This document shows positions 55,431 to 64,000 of a DNA stretch of 64,000 nt, in pieces. A program made the translations under genes and the position numbers. A model generated the notes under the pieces. That model saw only the letters and a list, made by a program, of their open reading frames with translations. It made no database searches and was not told the origin of the DNA. Position 1 is the first letter of the stretch. The number at the start of each line of letters is the position of its first letter. Origin of the DNA: Haemonchus contortus (lineage: Eukaryota; Nematoda; Chromadorea; Rhabditida; Trichostrongylidae); assembly GCA_000469685.2 (NCBI GenBank), contig LS997567.1, positions 11,544,299 to 11,608,298 of the forward strand, read 5' to 3'.

Positions 55431-56653
55431 GGGTGTCCCAAAAGTTTTGAAAAAATTACTTGGTTGATTCAACACAAAAATACTACAACAAAAAGGTGAG
55501 ATCAGTAATCGAGACAGTGGCCCTCTTTAGCCACGATGCACCTCCATCGACTGGGCAGAGCACTGATGCCATTCATCCAGAAAGAAGAAGGGCGTGAAGC
55601 GATTCACTCATCTACTTCACTTTTGACTTCCTGACGGTTATGAAATTTTTCCTTTTGAGGTAAGCTTGTAGACTCCTGGAGGCGTAGTATTCGCAAGGGC
55701 TAAGGTCAGGTGAATACAGAGGATGGGGTAGCCAGGTAATCCCGAGCCTTACCAGCTCCTCAGCCGTCGCCCTAGCAAGATGTGGTCGAGCGTTGTCCAT
55801 CAAAATCAGAAACTTTCCCTGCATTCGGTGTGAAACTGGGGCTCGAGACACCATCTCCTACAGCACCCTCAGGATCTCATAGCAAAAACATCCGGCGGAG
55901 CGGAACAAGAACGAGATCATCTCCTTATTGACGTGTGCCCTACGCTTTGCAACGGCTTCTGGCCTTGTGTCGATTGGTAGCCACTGCAACTTCCTGTGTG
56001 GATTTTCATAAGAAATCCACTTCTCATCCTGAGCGATCATGAAGCTCGTCCAAGCCACTGTTCGCTTGCGGTCGAGTAGCTTCCGACACACATCGACCCG
56101 CACCTGACGCTCGCTCTCAGTCAAGGTGTGGGGGATAGCTGCAGGAAGTGCTGCACGAAAGCGACGGCTGCGTAGGCTGTCGTGGATGGTGGAACGGAGA
56201 GCAGAAGTCATCCTCTCTATTCCTCTCAAGCTTTGACGATTGCTTTGGACTGAGGCAGACAATGTCGGTTTTGGTGGAACGTGGGCGTCCTCTCCGTGGC
56301 GCTCCGTCGAAGTGAATCTCTCCCCTAGAGAAGCGACCGTACCACATAAAGCAGGTGGCGAGAGAAGGTGCAGTACTGCCCATCGATGACTGCAATTTAT
56401 TCCGGGCTTGAGTGGCTGAACGGCCAGAATCGTAGCAATGAAGTAGGAGACGTCGATAGCCGTGTCGGTCGGACATAATTCAAATGATTATAACTCACTT
56501 CCAAAGATGAAGTGCAATTCCGTTCTCCTGTTTTGACGATCTACGAAGGGTGCCCTTTTCCTGCCCTTTTCCGTGGATCTGCTTCGTCTCTTTCTTGTGC
56601 AACATGGTTGCGAAATTCATGACCGAGATTTTTTCAAAACTTTTGGGACACCC
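55431..56653 (-). mobile_element. Mariner element nested in the Penelope-like element
   Basis: 27-bp inverted ends (GGGTGTCCCAAAAGTTTTGA at 55,431; complement ending 56,653) flanked by TA at 55,429-55,430 and 56,654-56,655. 1,223 bp with one transposase gene on the minus strand. Coding similarity of the host element resumes on both sides. Confidence 0.93.
55612..56476 (-). pseudogene. Nearly intact mariner transposase with final Glu
   Basis: Start at 56,476 (MSDRHGYRRLLLHCYDSG), Mos1-type HTH, FDGAPRRGRPRSTKTD, then a frameshift near 56,220, HTH2, DEKWISYENPHRK, an in-frame TAG at 55,855-55,857, then LILMDNARPHLARATAEEL and YSPDLSPCEYYASRSLQAYL. The second and third acidic residues are 34 residues apart, but the third is glutamate (CEYY) where mariners normally have aspartate (SDYH). 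One frameshift and one stop are the only clear lesions. Two older relics of the family lie at 28.3 and 32.2 kb. Confidence 0.88.
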
Positions 56654-58125
56654 TAATATATTACTGATGTCTTTGAGGATTTTTTCTTTTACCTTATATT
56701 TACATTTTATTACTTTGGTATATTCTGCACTAGTATTATTAATCCATTCTATAACTGTTTTATTAACATATTCCGTAACTCTATACTTACACCCTTTGTC
56801 TAAAATCTGTTTGGTATTTTTATCATGTATTATATCTGTATTACCTGTCACTATATGTCCATAATAGCTATCCTCATACTGGACATAGCTTTGGTTGTGA
56901 CACACACAATCTTTGTCTAGAATAGCTATTAATTGATTATTACTAAGATTTCTAGGAACCTTACTGTAATTAAATATTAGGCTAGTAAAAGGGTTGGCAT
57001 ACCTGTATATTACCCTAAATGGTATATAAGGAACACTGGAATCAACTTAAATAATGTCGGTAATATCTTTAGAACATTATGCAAATATTTAGTATGTAGA
57101 TCACATTAAGTGCTTCTATTGCATATCTCTCTACTTTTATCTCAGGCATAGTAATAAAAAAAGTAAAGTAAATTTACACAATAGGCATAGTAATACCAAT
57201 TTTGTACTAAAAGGAATTTGTGTAGGGAAGGAATTGGAGTAACATGAATCAATAATTTTACCTTTCCTACTTAGCTGATATAACTCCCTTTTGATTAACT
57301 TGGAATCCTTTGCGTTATTGAGTTATTCAAGGAGATTATTCTTATTTGATTATCACATTTTTTAGTTTTACGACTGTCTTTTCTAGAGTCGTTCCCAATC
57401 CTTCTTTTGATAACTGTAAGGCTAAAATATGGATGATTACAGTTATAAGTAAGGGGGTTAACTATGCAAGAAAGAAATGATACCATATGTCTTAATGTTG
57501 AGGTTGTTACCAAAAGGAAAAGCCGTTACTAGAAGTTTAATCCAGAATGCTTCTGTATCCTATAAAACATGCTCATCCCGGTTTTCTTCCGGGTTATCCA
57601 AAATACTAAATTAACTTTTTACTGTTGCAAATTTTATTGAAATGTTTATATAAATAGTTGCTGGTGCTTCCTTTGTTGATATTATACGAATGTTCTCTAA
57701 TTCTTTCTTCAAAACCTCGAGTTGTTAATCCGACGTATTGCATGTCACACTTATTATATTACAAGTGATACAGTGAATAACGTTAGAACAACTGCAATTA
57801 GCTGCGTTATCTACATAAGTATTAATTTTGAGATCAGTAGCGTGTGCTATTATGAAACTGTTCCTATCAATTAAAGAACACTTTCCACAATTTCTGTTAC
57901 ATACTTTTGGCTTATTATTATTCCCGAAGTCTTCTAAAATATATTTTCCGTTCACCTTAGATTTATAAAAGACTTTATTACAATAAAAGTATTTTTGCAG
58001 TTTGTCTGTGGTGTTGGTAGGCCATACGGAACGCATGTGGGCCCAGCCCACATACCGGGGGAAGTTTAAAGGGGTTTGCCCTAAGCACTTGCAAGCCTGT
58101 GATGAACTAAGTTATCCTTACTATA

Positions 58126-59683
58126 CAGTAGCGGTCAAAAGTATTCGCCGAAACGCTTTTTTGTGAATTTCTTTTCCATTGCTTGACCGATTTGCTTCAA
58201 ATTTGGGTATGTTTTGTCGTTCAATGTTACGAAAAAATTGCGCCAAATATAATCCCGCGCACTGCCTAACACGTGATCTCGATCGACATTTTTTGAATTT
58301 ACTATTTTCCACCCCCGTGCCACTACCGCAGTGTACGCTCTTTTTGCGATATTCGAACATCTTCCTGACGTAAGCGACTCATCTCAATGGTTAAGAAGGC
58401 CGAAACTTCGGAAGTCACCCGTAAAACTATAGTGGACATGAAGGAAGCGGGCATGAGAGGTGCAACGATTGCGAGAATTCTGAAAATTCCAGCACGCACC
58501 GTGTCATCAATTCTTGCTCGTTTCCGCGAAAGGAACACGGTGTCTAACGCTCCGAGAACGGGCAGGCCGCGTTCAACATCTGCTCGCCAGGATAAGCGCA
58601 TCGTTCGACTCTCAAAGGCCGATCCCACGCTTACCAGCGTCGACATCGCGGCTGAGATCAACGCTAGTGATGGAACAAACATCAGCAGACGGACTGTGGC
58701 AAGAAGGCTTAATGCTGCAGGGTTGATTGGAAGGCGCCCAGCTAAGAAACCGCTGATAAGCCCGAAGAATCGAAAGGCAAGAGTAGAGTTCGCCCGTCGC
58801 CACCAGCACTGGACATCGAACGAGTGGAGCAAGGTTCTATTTACCGATGAAAGCAAGTTCAACCTCTTCGGATCTGATGGTATCAAGTATGTAAGACGTC
58901 CTAGTGGTGAAAGATACAATCCTAGATACACCAAACCCACTGTCAAGCACGGTGGAGGATCGGTAATGGTGTATGGCGCGTTCTCTTTCCACGGAATGGG
59001 CCCTATTCTAAGAATCGAAGGCACGATGACTGGCCAAAGCTACGCGAACATGATCATTGAGAAAATACTTCCATGGGCGGAAGATAACATGCCAGCTGGA
59101 TGGGTTTTGCAACAAGACAATGACCCGAAACACACTTCACGTGCCGCGAAAGACGCCTTCCAGCAGAAAGATGTGAGACTTTTGGACTGGCCAAGCCAAT
59201 CTCCGGACCTCAATCCGATCGAACACATATGGGAAGAACTAGAGAGACGGTGTACCAAGCAGCGATGCAGCAACAAAGACCAGAAGTTCGCTTTACTTGC
59301 GAAGGAATGGAGCGCCATGCCAACGACAGTTTTCCAGAGGCTCATCGGATCAATGCCAGCTCGCTGCGCGGCGGTGATCAAGAGTCGTGGCTTTCCGACA
59401 AAATATTAATTGTTTACGTAGCTTTTGGTTTTAATTTTGACGAATTATCACAATTTTGTTAATGAAATATCTCGTTACTTAGACCTGAATTTTGCAAGCT
59501 GTTTTGAAAGTTTGTGCATCTGGCCTCCTTTACTAGCAATAATTCGATGGAATGAAATGCCGGTAATGTATTTTGTTCGTAACAATGCCACACATGACAT
59601 ATAAAATTTTCAAGCAATTCGGTCGAACAGGAAAAGAAATATTCACAAAAAACCGTTTCGGCGAATACTTTTGACCGCTACTG
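58126..59683 (+). mobile_element. Apparently intact Tc1-type transposon
   Basis: 1,558 bp with TA at both flanks (58,124-58,125; 59,684-59,685). Ends CAGTAGCGGTCAAAAGTATT, identical for the first 30 bases and similar to about 54. It encodes one uninterrupted transposase. Its right end abuts the tail of a modular repeat (TATATAAAGCGCT). Confidence 0.96.
58387..59409 (+). CDS. Tc1-type DD34E transposase, intact
   Basis: 340 residues with no intron, stop or frameshift. Two helix-turn-helix regions (about 10-50 and 68-115) recognise the terminal repeats, with a GRPR minor-groove motif at 59-62 between them. The catalytic triad is complete: D154 (FTDESKFNLF), D244 (LQQDNDPKHTS) and E279 (SPDLNPIEHIWEE), with 34 residues between the last two. 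The glycine-rich GGGSVMVYGAFS is at 189-200. The C-terminus FPTKY is typical. It cuts and pastes the element at TA sites in the nucleus. The start ATG is the first of the frame, 261 bases inside the left end. It is the only full-length transposase in the window and could mobilise the related deleted copy at 6,633-8,743. Confidence 0.97.
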   Translation: MVKKAETSEVTRKTIVDMKEAGMRGATIARILKIPARTVSSILARFRERNTVSNAPRTGRPRSTSARQDKRIVRLSKADPTLTSVDIAAEINASDGTNISRRTVARRLNAAGLIGRRPAKKPLISPKNRKARVEFARRHQHWTSNEWSKVLFTDESKFNLFGSDGIKYVRRPSGERYNPRYTKPTVKHGGGSVMVYGAFSFHGMGPILRIEGTMTGQSYANMIIEKILPWAEDNMPAGWVLQQDNDPKHTSRAAKDAFQQKDVRLLDWPSQSPDLNPIEHIWEELERRCTKQRCSNKDQKFALLAKEWSAMPTTVFQRLIGSMPARCAAVIKSRGFPTKY

Positions 59684-59685
59684 TA

Positions 59686-59695
59686 TATAAAGCGC

Positions 59696-59750
<55 letters not shown>

Positions 59751-59753
59751 GCC

Positions 59754-59812
<59 letters not shown>

Positions 59813-61240
59813 TTGTTTGTTTGTTTGTTTGTTTGTTTGTTTGTTTGTTTGTTTGTTTGTACGGAAATTCGATATAACATGAAGAAACACCTGGAGAAGT
59901 CGGGTCAAGTTTGGAATGAGTTGAGCATAGGGTAAGTGCAACAGAGCACACGTGAGCCTAGCGGAGCCCCGCCCCCAAGGGGCGGTGCATGAGCCGGAAT
60001 TGAGCGGAGTCGTGGGCGAATTCTTCTAATTCGGTCTCATAACATTCCAGACACCAGGAAAAAATGTGCAAAGGTGAGGGATGGGTCAACAATCAAAATA
60101 AAGGAAACTTACAGGCGGTGGGCGGAGCGTTCTCGCAGTGGGCGGTACCTTCCACAGAGATTCATAACTCGATTTAACGAAGGCGTCGAGGCCAAGGAAA
60201 AAAATAAAAAGAGTGAGCAAGGCCTTATGCGTGCTGAGCATGCATAAGCATAGCGAAGCCCCGCCCACGAGGGGCGGGGCGTGCGTTGAGGTGAAAGCTA
60301 CTTTTCAAAAATGAGTGTATCTTGGTTCGGAAAGTTATAGAATGCGGAAAAAAAAGTGGTTAGAGCTAATGGGACAAATGTGGTCAAATCCCGAAAGTGG
60401 GCGGGGCTGGCACCAAAGTGGGCGGGGCTTAGATTAAAAATTTATAACTCTATTCAGAAATGTTCTGGGATGCGGCAAAAAGGTACCAGGGTGTAAAAGA
60501 ATAAATGTGGTCAAATCCCGAAAGTGGGCGGGGCTGGCACCAAAGTGGGCGGGGCTTAGATTAAAAATTTATAACTCTATTCAGAAATGTTCTGGGATGC
60601 GGCAAAAAGGTACCAGGGTGTAAAAGAATAAATGTGGTCAAATCCCGAAAGTGGACGGGGCTGGCACCAAAGTGGGCGGGGCTTAGATTAAAAATTTATA
60701 ACTCTATTCAGAAATGTTCTGGGATGCGGCAAAAAGGTACCAGGGTGTAAAAGAATAAATGTGGTCAAATCCCGAAAGTGGGCGGGGCTGGCACCAAAGT
60801 GGGCGGGGCTTGGATCAAAATTTCATAGCTTTGTTCAGAAACGTTCAAGAACGCGGGAGAAAAGTGGTGAGAGGAATTGGAACAAATGTAGTTAAGTCCT
60901 CGAAGGGGGGCGGAGCTGGCACATGGAAGCGGGGCTAGGACCAGAAATTCATCTCTTCAAAAACTTTCTGGAATGCGGGAAAATGGTTTGGAGCAGTCAA
61001 AGGAAGGGTGGGTCAAGTTTATTGTGGAAAGGGTTTGCACTAGGGTGGACGGAGCTATGATCAACCACTAATAACTGTGCTCAAATATATCGAGCGTGAT
61101 GCTATCAGCAGTTCAGCGTTTGAATCTAGAGAAAACTATCTTATTCTGATTATCCAACATTCCGCTGAATGACTCCATCGTGGATAAGTGGCCGTCGACA
61201 TATACTGCGCGCGTTAGCGTGCATAGCCAAACTGGTAAAA
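59686..61240 (-). repeat. Modular repeat copy, minus orientation
   Basis: Reading on the minus strand from the head near 61,235 (GGCTATGCACGCTAACGCGC): GC-box units, including four near-identical tandem copies at about 60,395-60,840 (period ~130 bp; AAAGTGGGCGGGGCTTAGAT on the plus strand). The end module (59,930-60,290) follows, then the microsatellite (59,697-59,860) and the tail AGCGCTTTATATA at the Tc1 boundary. Faces the copy at 61,530 head to head. Confidence 0.7.
59697..59860. repeat. (TCTG)n(TTTG)n microsatellite
   Basis: About 28 TCTG units with one interruption (TGCC near 59,750), then about 13 TTTG units. The TDRQTDRQ and CLSVCLSV reading frames here are artefacts. Confidence 0.97.
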
Positions 61241-61529
61241 GTATAGATAAAAGCAATACGTTGACCCTTTTGAGGGCTTTTACTATTTCCAGATACCATT
61301 TTCCCGCGTTCTAAAACGCATCTGAAGAGACGACAATTTTGACAATAAGCTCCGCCCACTTCGGTGCCAATCCCGCCCACATGTGGGATCTGACCACATT
61401 TGTGCTACTACATCTTACCACTTTTTTCCGCATCCCAGAATGTTTCTAAATAGAGTTTTCTAAGTAGACAAGGTTAACCATTCATTTCTTTCTCCTAATT
61501 ACATATAATTTTATAACTATTACTACGTA

Positions 61530-63034
61530 CCAGGCGGATACGCACGCTATTGCGTGCGCTAGGGGCTGTAGCCATGAGGGACGAAGCCGCATGAGCTTCT
61601 GATTTTCGTTATAGACCTTTGTCATCTTTGTCCCCTTTGTCATTTTCGTTATAGACCTTTGTCATTTGGGGTGTGAAATGGTGTTGAGTGTTGTCATGAA
61701 GAGTACTCCGATGTATCCTAATCAAATACCACTGCAGTCCATGTAGTCGAAGAAACCCTGTGTAGTTTGGACTGTATGTGGCCATGAACACTACCTTCGA
61801 AAGGAAAGCCCCCTCGGGTAGTTGTAGTTGTTTACACGTCTTTACAATTACATTTACACGCGTTTGCTCTTTGGTAGAAGAGACTACTGTGTGTGGAATT
61901 TTGAAAGAGTTTAGTGGTATATCCTAGTTGTACACCTCGGGTCAGTGTGAAGGACAGAGGTATAAATTTATGATCTCAGTCCCCCTCTCTTTGCAAACCC
62001 ACCAACTTCGGACTTCGAACCACATTACTTTTATTCCTTAAGACACCTTTTTCCCGCGTTCTCAGACGCACCTGAAAAGACTTAATAATTTTGATGTAAG
62101 CCCCGCCCACTTTAGTGCCAACCCCGCCCGCTTCTGCGAGTTGACCACATTTGTTCTTTTCCACCTTAACATCTTTTTGCCGCATCCCAGAAAGTTTCTG
62201 AATAGAGTTATAAATTTTTGATCTAAGCCCCGCCCACTTCAGTGCCAACCCCGCCCAGTTCTGGGTTCTGACCACGTTTGTTCTACTACATTATACCACT
62301 TTTTCCCGCATCCCAGAACGTTTTTGAATAGAGTTATAAATCCTTGATCTAAGCCCCGCTCACTTCAGTGCCAACAACGCCTACTACAGCCCCGCCCACT
62401 TCTGGCATTTGACCACATTTGTTCTTTTACACCTTAATACCTTTTTGCCACATCCCAGAACGTTTCTGAATAGAGTTATAAATTTTTCATCTAAGACCCG
62501 CCCACTTCGAGAATTTGACATTTGTTCCATTACCTCTAACCACTTTTTCCCGCACTGTAGAACGTTTGCGAACGAAGTTAAACTCATTTTTAAAAAGTAG
62601 CTTTCACCTCGACGCACGCTCCGCCCATCGTGGGCGGGGCTTCGCTAAGCTTACGCATGCCCAGCACGCATAAAACCTTGCTCACTCTTTTTATTTTTTC
62701 CTGGCCTCGACGCCTTCGTTGAATCGAGTTATGAACTTCTGTGGAAAGTACCGCCCACTGCGAGAACGCTCCGCCCACCGCCGGTAAGTTTCCTTTTTTT
62801 AACTGTTGACCCAAATACCACCTTTGCACAACTTTTCACGGCGCCTGGACTGTTATGAGACCGAATGAGAAGAACATGCTCATGGCCCCGCCCAATTCCG
62901 GCGCATGCCCCGCCCCTTGGGGGCGGAGCTCCGCTGAGCTTGCCTGTGCCCTGTTGATCTTGCCCTATGGTCAACCCATTCCAAAACTTGACCTAACCTC
63001 TCCAGGTGTTCCTTCAGGTAGTATCGAATTTCGT

Positions 63035-63109
<75 letters not shown>

Positions 63110-63121
63110 GCAAGCGCTTTA
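61530..63121 (+). repeat. Modular repeat copy, plus orientation
   Basis: Head ACCAGGCGGATACGCACGCT at 61,530, body shared with 25,384-25,800, four or five GC-box units (61,960-62,570; AAGCCCCGCCCACTTTAGTG), end module (62,600-63,030; GGGCGGAGCTCCGCTGAGC, CCTTCAGGTAGTATCGAATT), (CAGA)n at 63,037-63,109, tail GCAAGCGCTTTA. A Tc1-like element begins at the tail TA. Confidence 0.7.
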
Positions 63122-63123
63122 TA

Positions 63124-64000
63124 CAGTACCGTTCAAAAGAAATCACCTTGAACCTTTTTCGCCATAAGTCATCTCGAATTCAATATTTTCGACTGACTTT
63201 TTGATATGTTGTCAACAGTAATGATTTTCAATGTTTCCATCACACAGCTCACGGAACTCTCTTTTTATTCCGTTTAAAAGGCCACTTTTCAAATTTTTTC
63301 TAAACAGGACAAAATAACATCAGTTTCGATGATTCAAAATAAATCGCCTCACTTGAACGCTACCATCATGAGATCAAAACCTAACTAACTACTAGTCTAG
63401 TACTTTGTAGCGAAGTCGTTGGCATCGATGACGGCTTAGCATCTGCGGGGCATTGGTTCGACTAACTTGTCGATCAGGCACTCACCAATTTTCCTCATTC
63501 TTCTTCAAATTGCAAAATCTCTGAGCAGCACTTGTGATTGTTTTACCAGCTATCCTTTTCTCGAAATCCTGCCACGAGGGTTCAATGATATTTAGTTCAG
63601 AGGACAGGCTAGGTCAGGCAAGGCATCGAATTTTCCGTTGAGCCAGCCACTCGCGTCCTTTTGTAGATCTGTGTTTGGGATCGTTATCTTGCTGAAAAGT
63701 AAGTTTTATGCCGTGCACAAGACGGACGAAAGGTAACATGCATTCCTGCAAATTGTCTATGTACATCCGCTGGTCCAGTGGTTTGAATATGGTGCAGGGA
63801 CCCCATGGCTATACTCCGAGAACATCGCCAAACCAATACTGACCCAACACCATGCCTGAGAGCTGTCAATTGGGACTTGGGGTCGAAACTTGTATTTTAA
63901 AAAGTCTTCTACGGACGAAATCCCATCTCTATCAAGCAAAACTGTCTTTGACTAGTGGCTCTACACGACTTCGAGTCATTGGTCGAAGATCCAGTGAAGG
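63124..64000 (-). mobile_element. Tc1-like element cut by the window edge
   Basis: Starts CAGTACCGTTCAAAAGAAAT right after TA (63,122-63,123) in the tail of a modular repeat. The transposase relic is on the minus strand; the rest of the element lies beyond 64,000. Confidence 0.8.
63395..64000 (-). pseudogene. Tc1-like transposase, C-terminal part, decayed
   Basis: Minus-strand fragments: GVGSVLVWRCSRS region, then RLVHGIKLTFQQDNDPKHRS with the second aspartate kept, EWLAQRKI, then SSELNIIEPSWQDFEKRIAG with the final glutamate kept, TSAAQRFCNLKKNEENW and a stop. Frame changes are frequent near 63,600 and 63,800. The family is Tc1, different in sequence from the 58.1-kb element. Confidence 0.75.

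Larger units (their letters stand above)
54842..58110 (-). mobile_element. AT-rich Penelope-like element with N-terminal GIY-YIG (Naiad-type)
   Basis: Minus-strand domain order, 5' to 3': CGKCSLIDRNSFIIAHATDL and a GIY-YIG nuclease (CSCSNVIHCITCN, then MQYVGLTTRGFEERIREHS, 58,050-57,640); a helical linker (57,510-57,280); GHIVTGNTDIIHDKNTKQIL (56,850) with the KYR motif; then, beyond an inserted mariner, a NNYGFICKELHLTVILKEMG region (55,300) and FRFITCASSSSMRSLT with NTIKSGNNINSIGYWFINN (54,990-54,850), which look like the RT fingers. The YADD part is absent. Canonical Penelope-like elements have GIY-YIG after the RT; N-terminal GIY-YIG defines the Naiad/Chlamys clades. It is visibly richer in A/T than its surroundings. 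Confidence 0.65.

Noticed and set aside
57725..58051. GIY-YIG domain as a host DNA-repair nuclease
   Set aside because: The Cys-rich approach (NCGKCSLI, CSCSNVIHCITCN) and the following element motifs are those of retroelement GIY-YIG domains.
59533..59951. Open frames of TDRQ/TNKQ or CLSV/CLFV repeats
   Set aside because: Translations of (TCTG)n(TTTG)n, and likewise of (CAGA)n at 63.04-63.11 kb; tetranucleotide repeats keep all frames open.
60395..60840. Regular repeats considered as a CRISPR array
   Set aside because: Near-identical ~130-bp tandem units without short repeats separated by unique spacers, in a eukaryotic repeat context.

Overview
The window is eukaryotic, and almost certainly nematode. 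The host introns are mostly short with TTTCAG-like acceptors, two genes have plausible spliced-leader acceptor sites just before their start codons, and the repeats (mariner, Tc1/Tc3, RTE-like and CR1/jockey-like LINEs, Penelope-like elements, a tRNA-derived SINE) resemble those of strongylid (hookworm-type, clade V) genomes. The order is an inference from recalled repeat and protein families; no database was searched. No bacterial operons, CRISPR arrays or rRNA genes were seen.

Three host genes can be read by splicing exons by eye. (1) A mitoguardin gene (MIGA, outer mitochondrial membrane lipid-transfer/contact-site protein) runs on the minus strand from 22,254 to 15,162 in nine phase-consistent exons; its 3' exons were not found. 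(2) A MOSPD1/3-like gene (MSP domain plus C-terminal membrane segments) runs on the plus strand from 23,746 to 37,544 in six phase-consistent exons that add up to a complete 251-residue protein, with a 10.3-kb intron full of transposons. (3) The last three exons of a Rac/MIG-2-like Rho GTPase lie on the minus strand at 41,459-41,982, ending in a CAAX box; exons for the first ~60 residues were not found. MIGA and MOSPD are head to head with 1.5 kb between their start codons. Both families work through MSP-FFAT-type contacts at ER-mitochondria junctions, and the MIGA exons contain a phospho-FFAT-like motif.

Nearly everything else is mobile DNA. 0-6.6 kb: a mariner relic and several copies of a modular repeat (hairpin head, ~115-118-bp GC-box tandem units, CAGA/CAAA microsatellite, TATATA tail). 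6.6-8.7 kb: a Tc3-like element with two repeat sites at each end, nested in a Tc1-family element. 9.3-14.3 kb: a TTAA-flanked piggyBac-like element and two mariners, one sitting in (TA)n. 15-22 kb: MIGA with repeats in its introns. 23.7-37.5 kb: MOSPD, whose introns hold modular repeats, two mariner relics, split piggyBac-like ends and a Tc5/pogo-like DDE element. 37.7-41.1 kb: inverted mariner copies and a maT-like element. 43.4-48.5 kb: two decayed LINEs. 48.4-54.6 kb: a near-perfect 5.6-kb palindrome bounded by a 261-bp direct repeat. 54.8-58.1 kb: an AT-rich Penelope-like element whose GIY-YIG domain comes before the RT region (Naiad-type order), interrupted by a mariner and containing a perfect 62-bp hairpin. 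58.1-59.7 kb: an apparently intact Tc1-type transposon. 59.7-63.1 kb: two modular repeats head to head. 63.1-64 kb: another Tc1-like element, cut by the window edge.

The strongest unusual signals are the permuted Penelope-like element, the palindrome with its long direct repeat, recurrent Tc1 insertion into the tail of the modular repeat, and the MIGA/MOSPD head-to-head pair.
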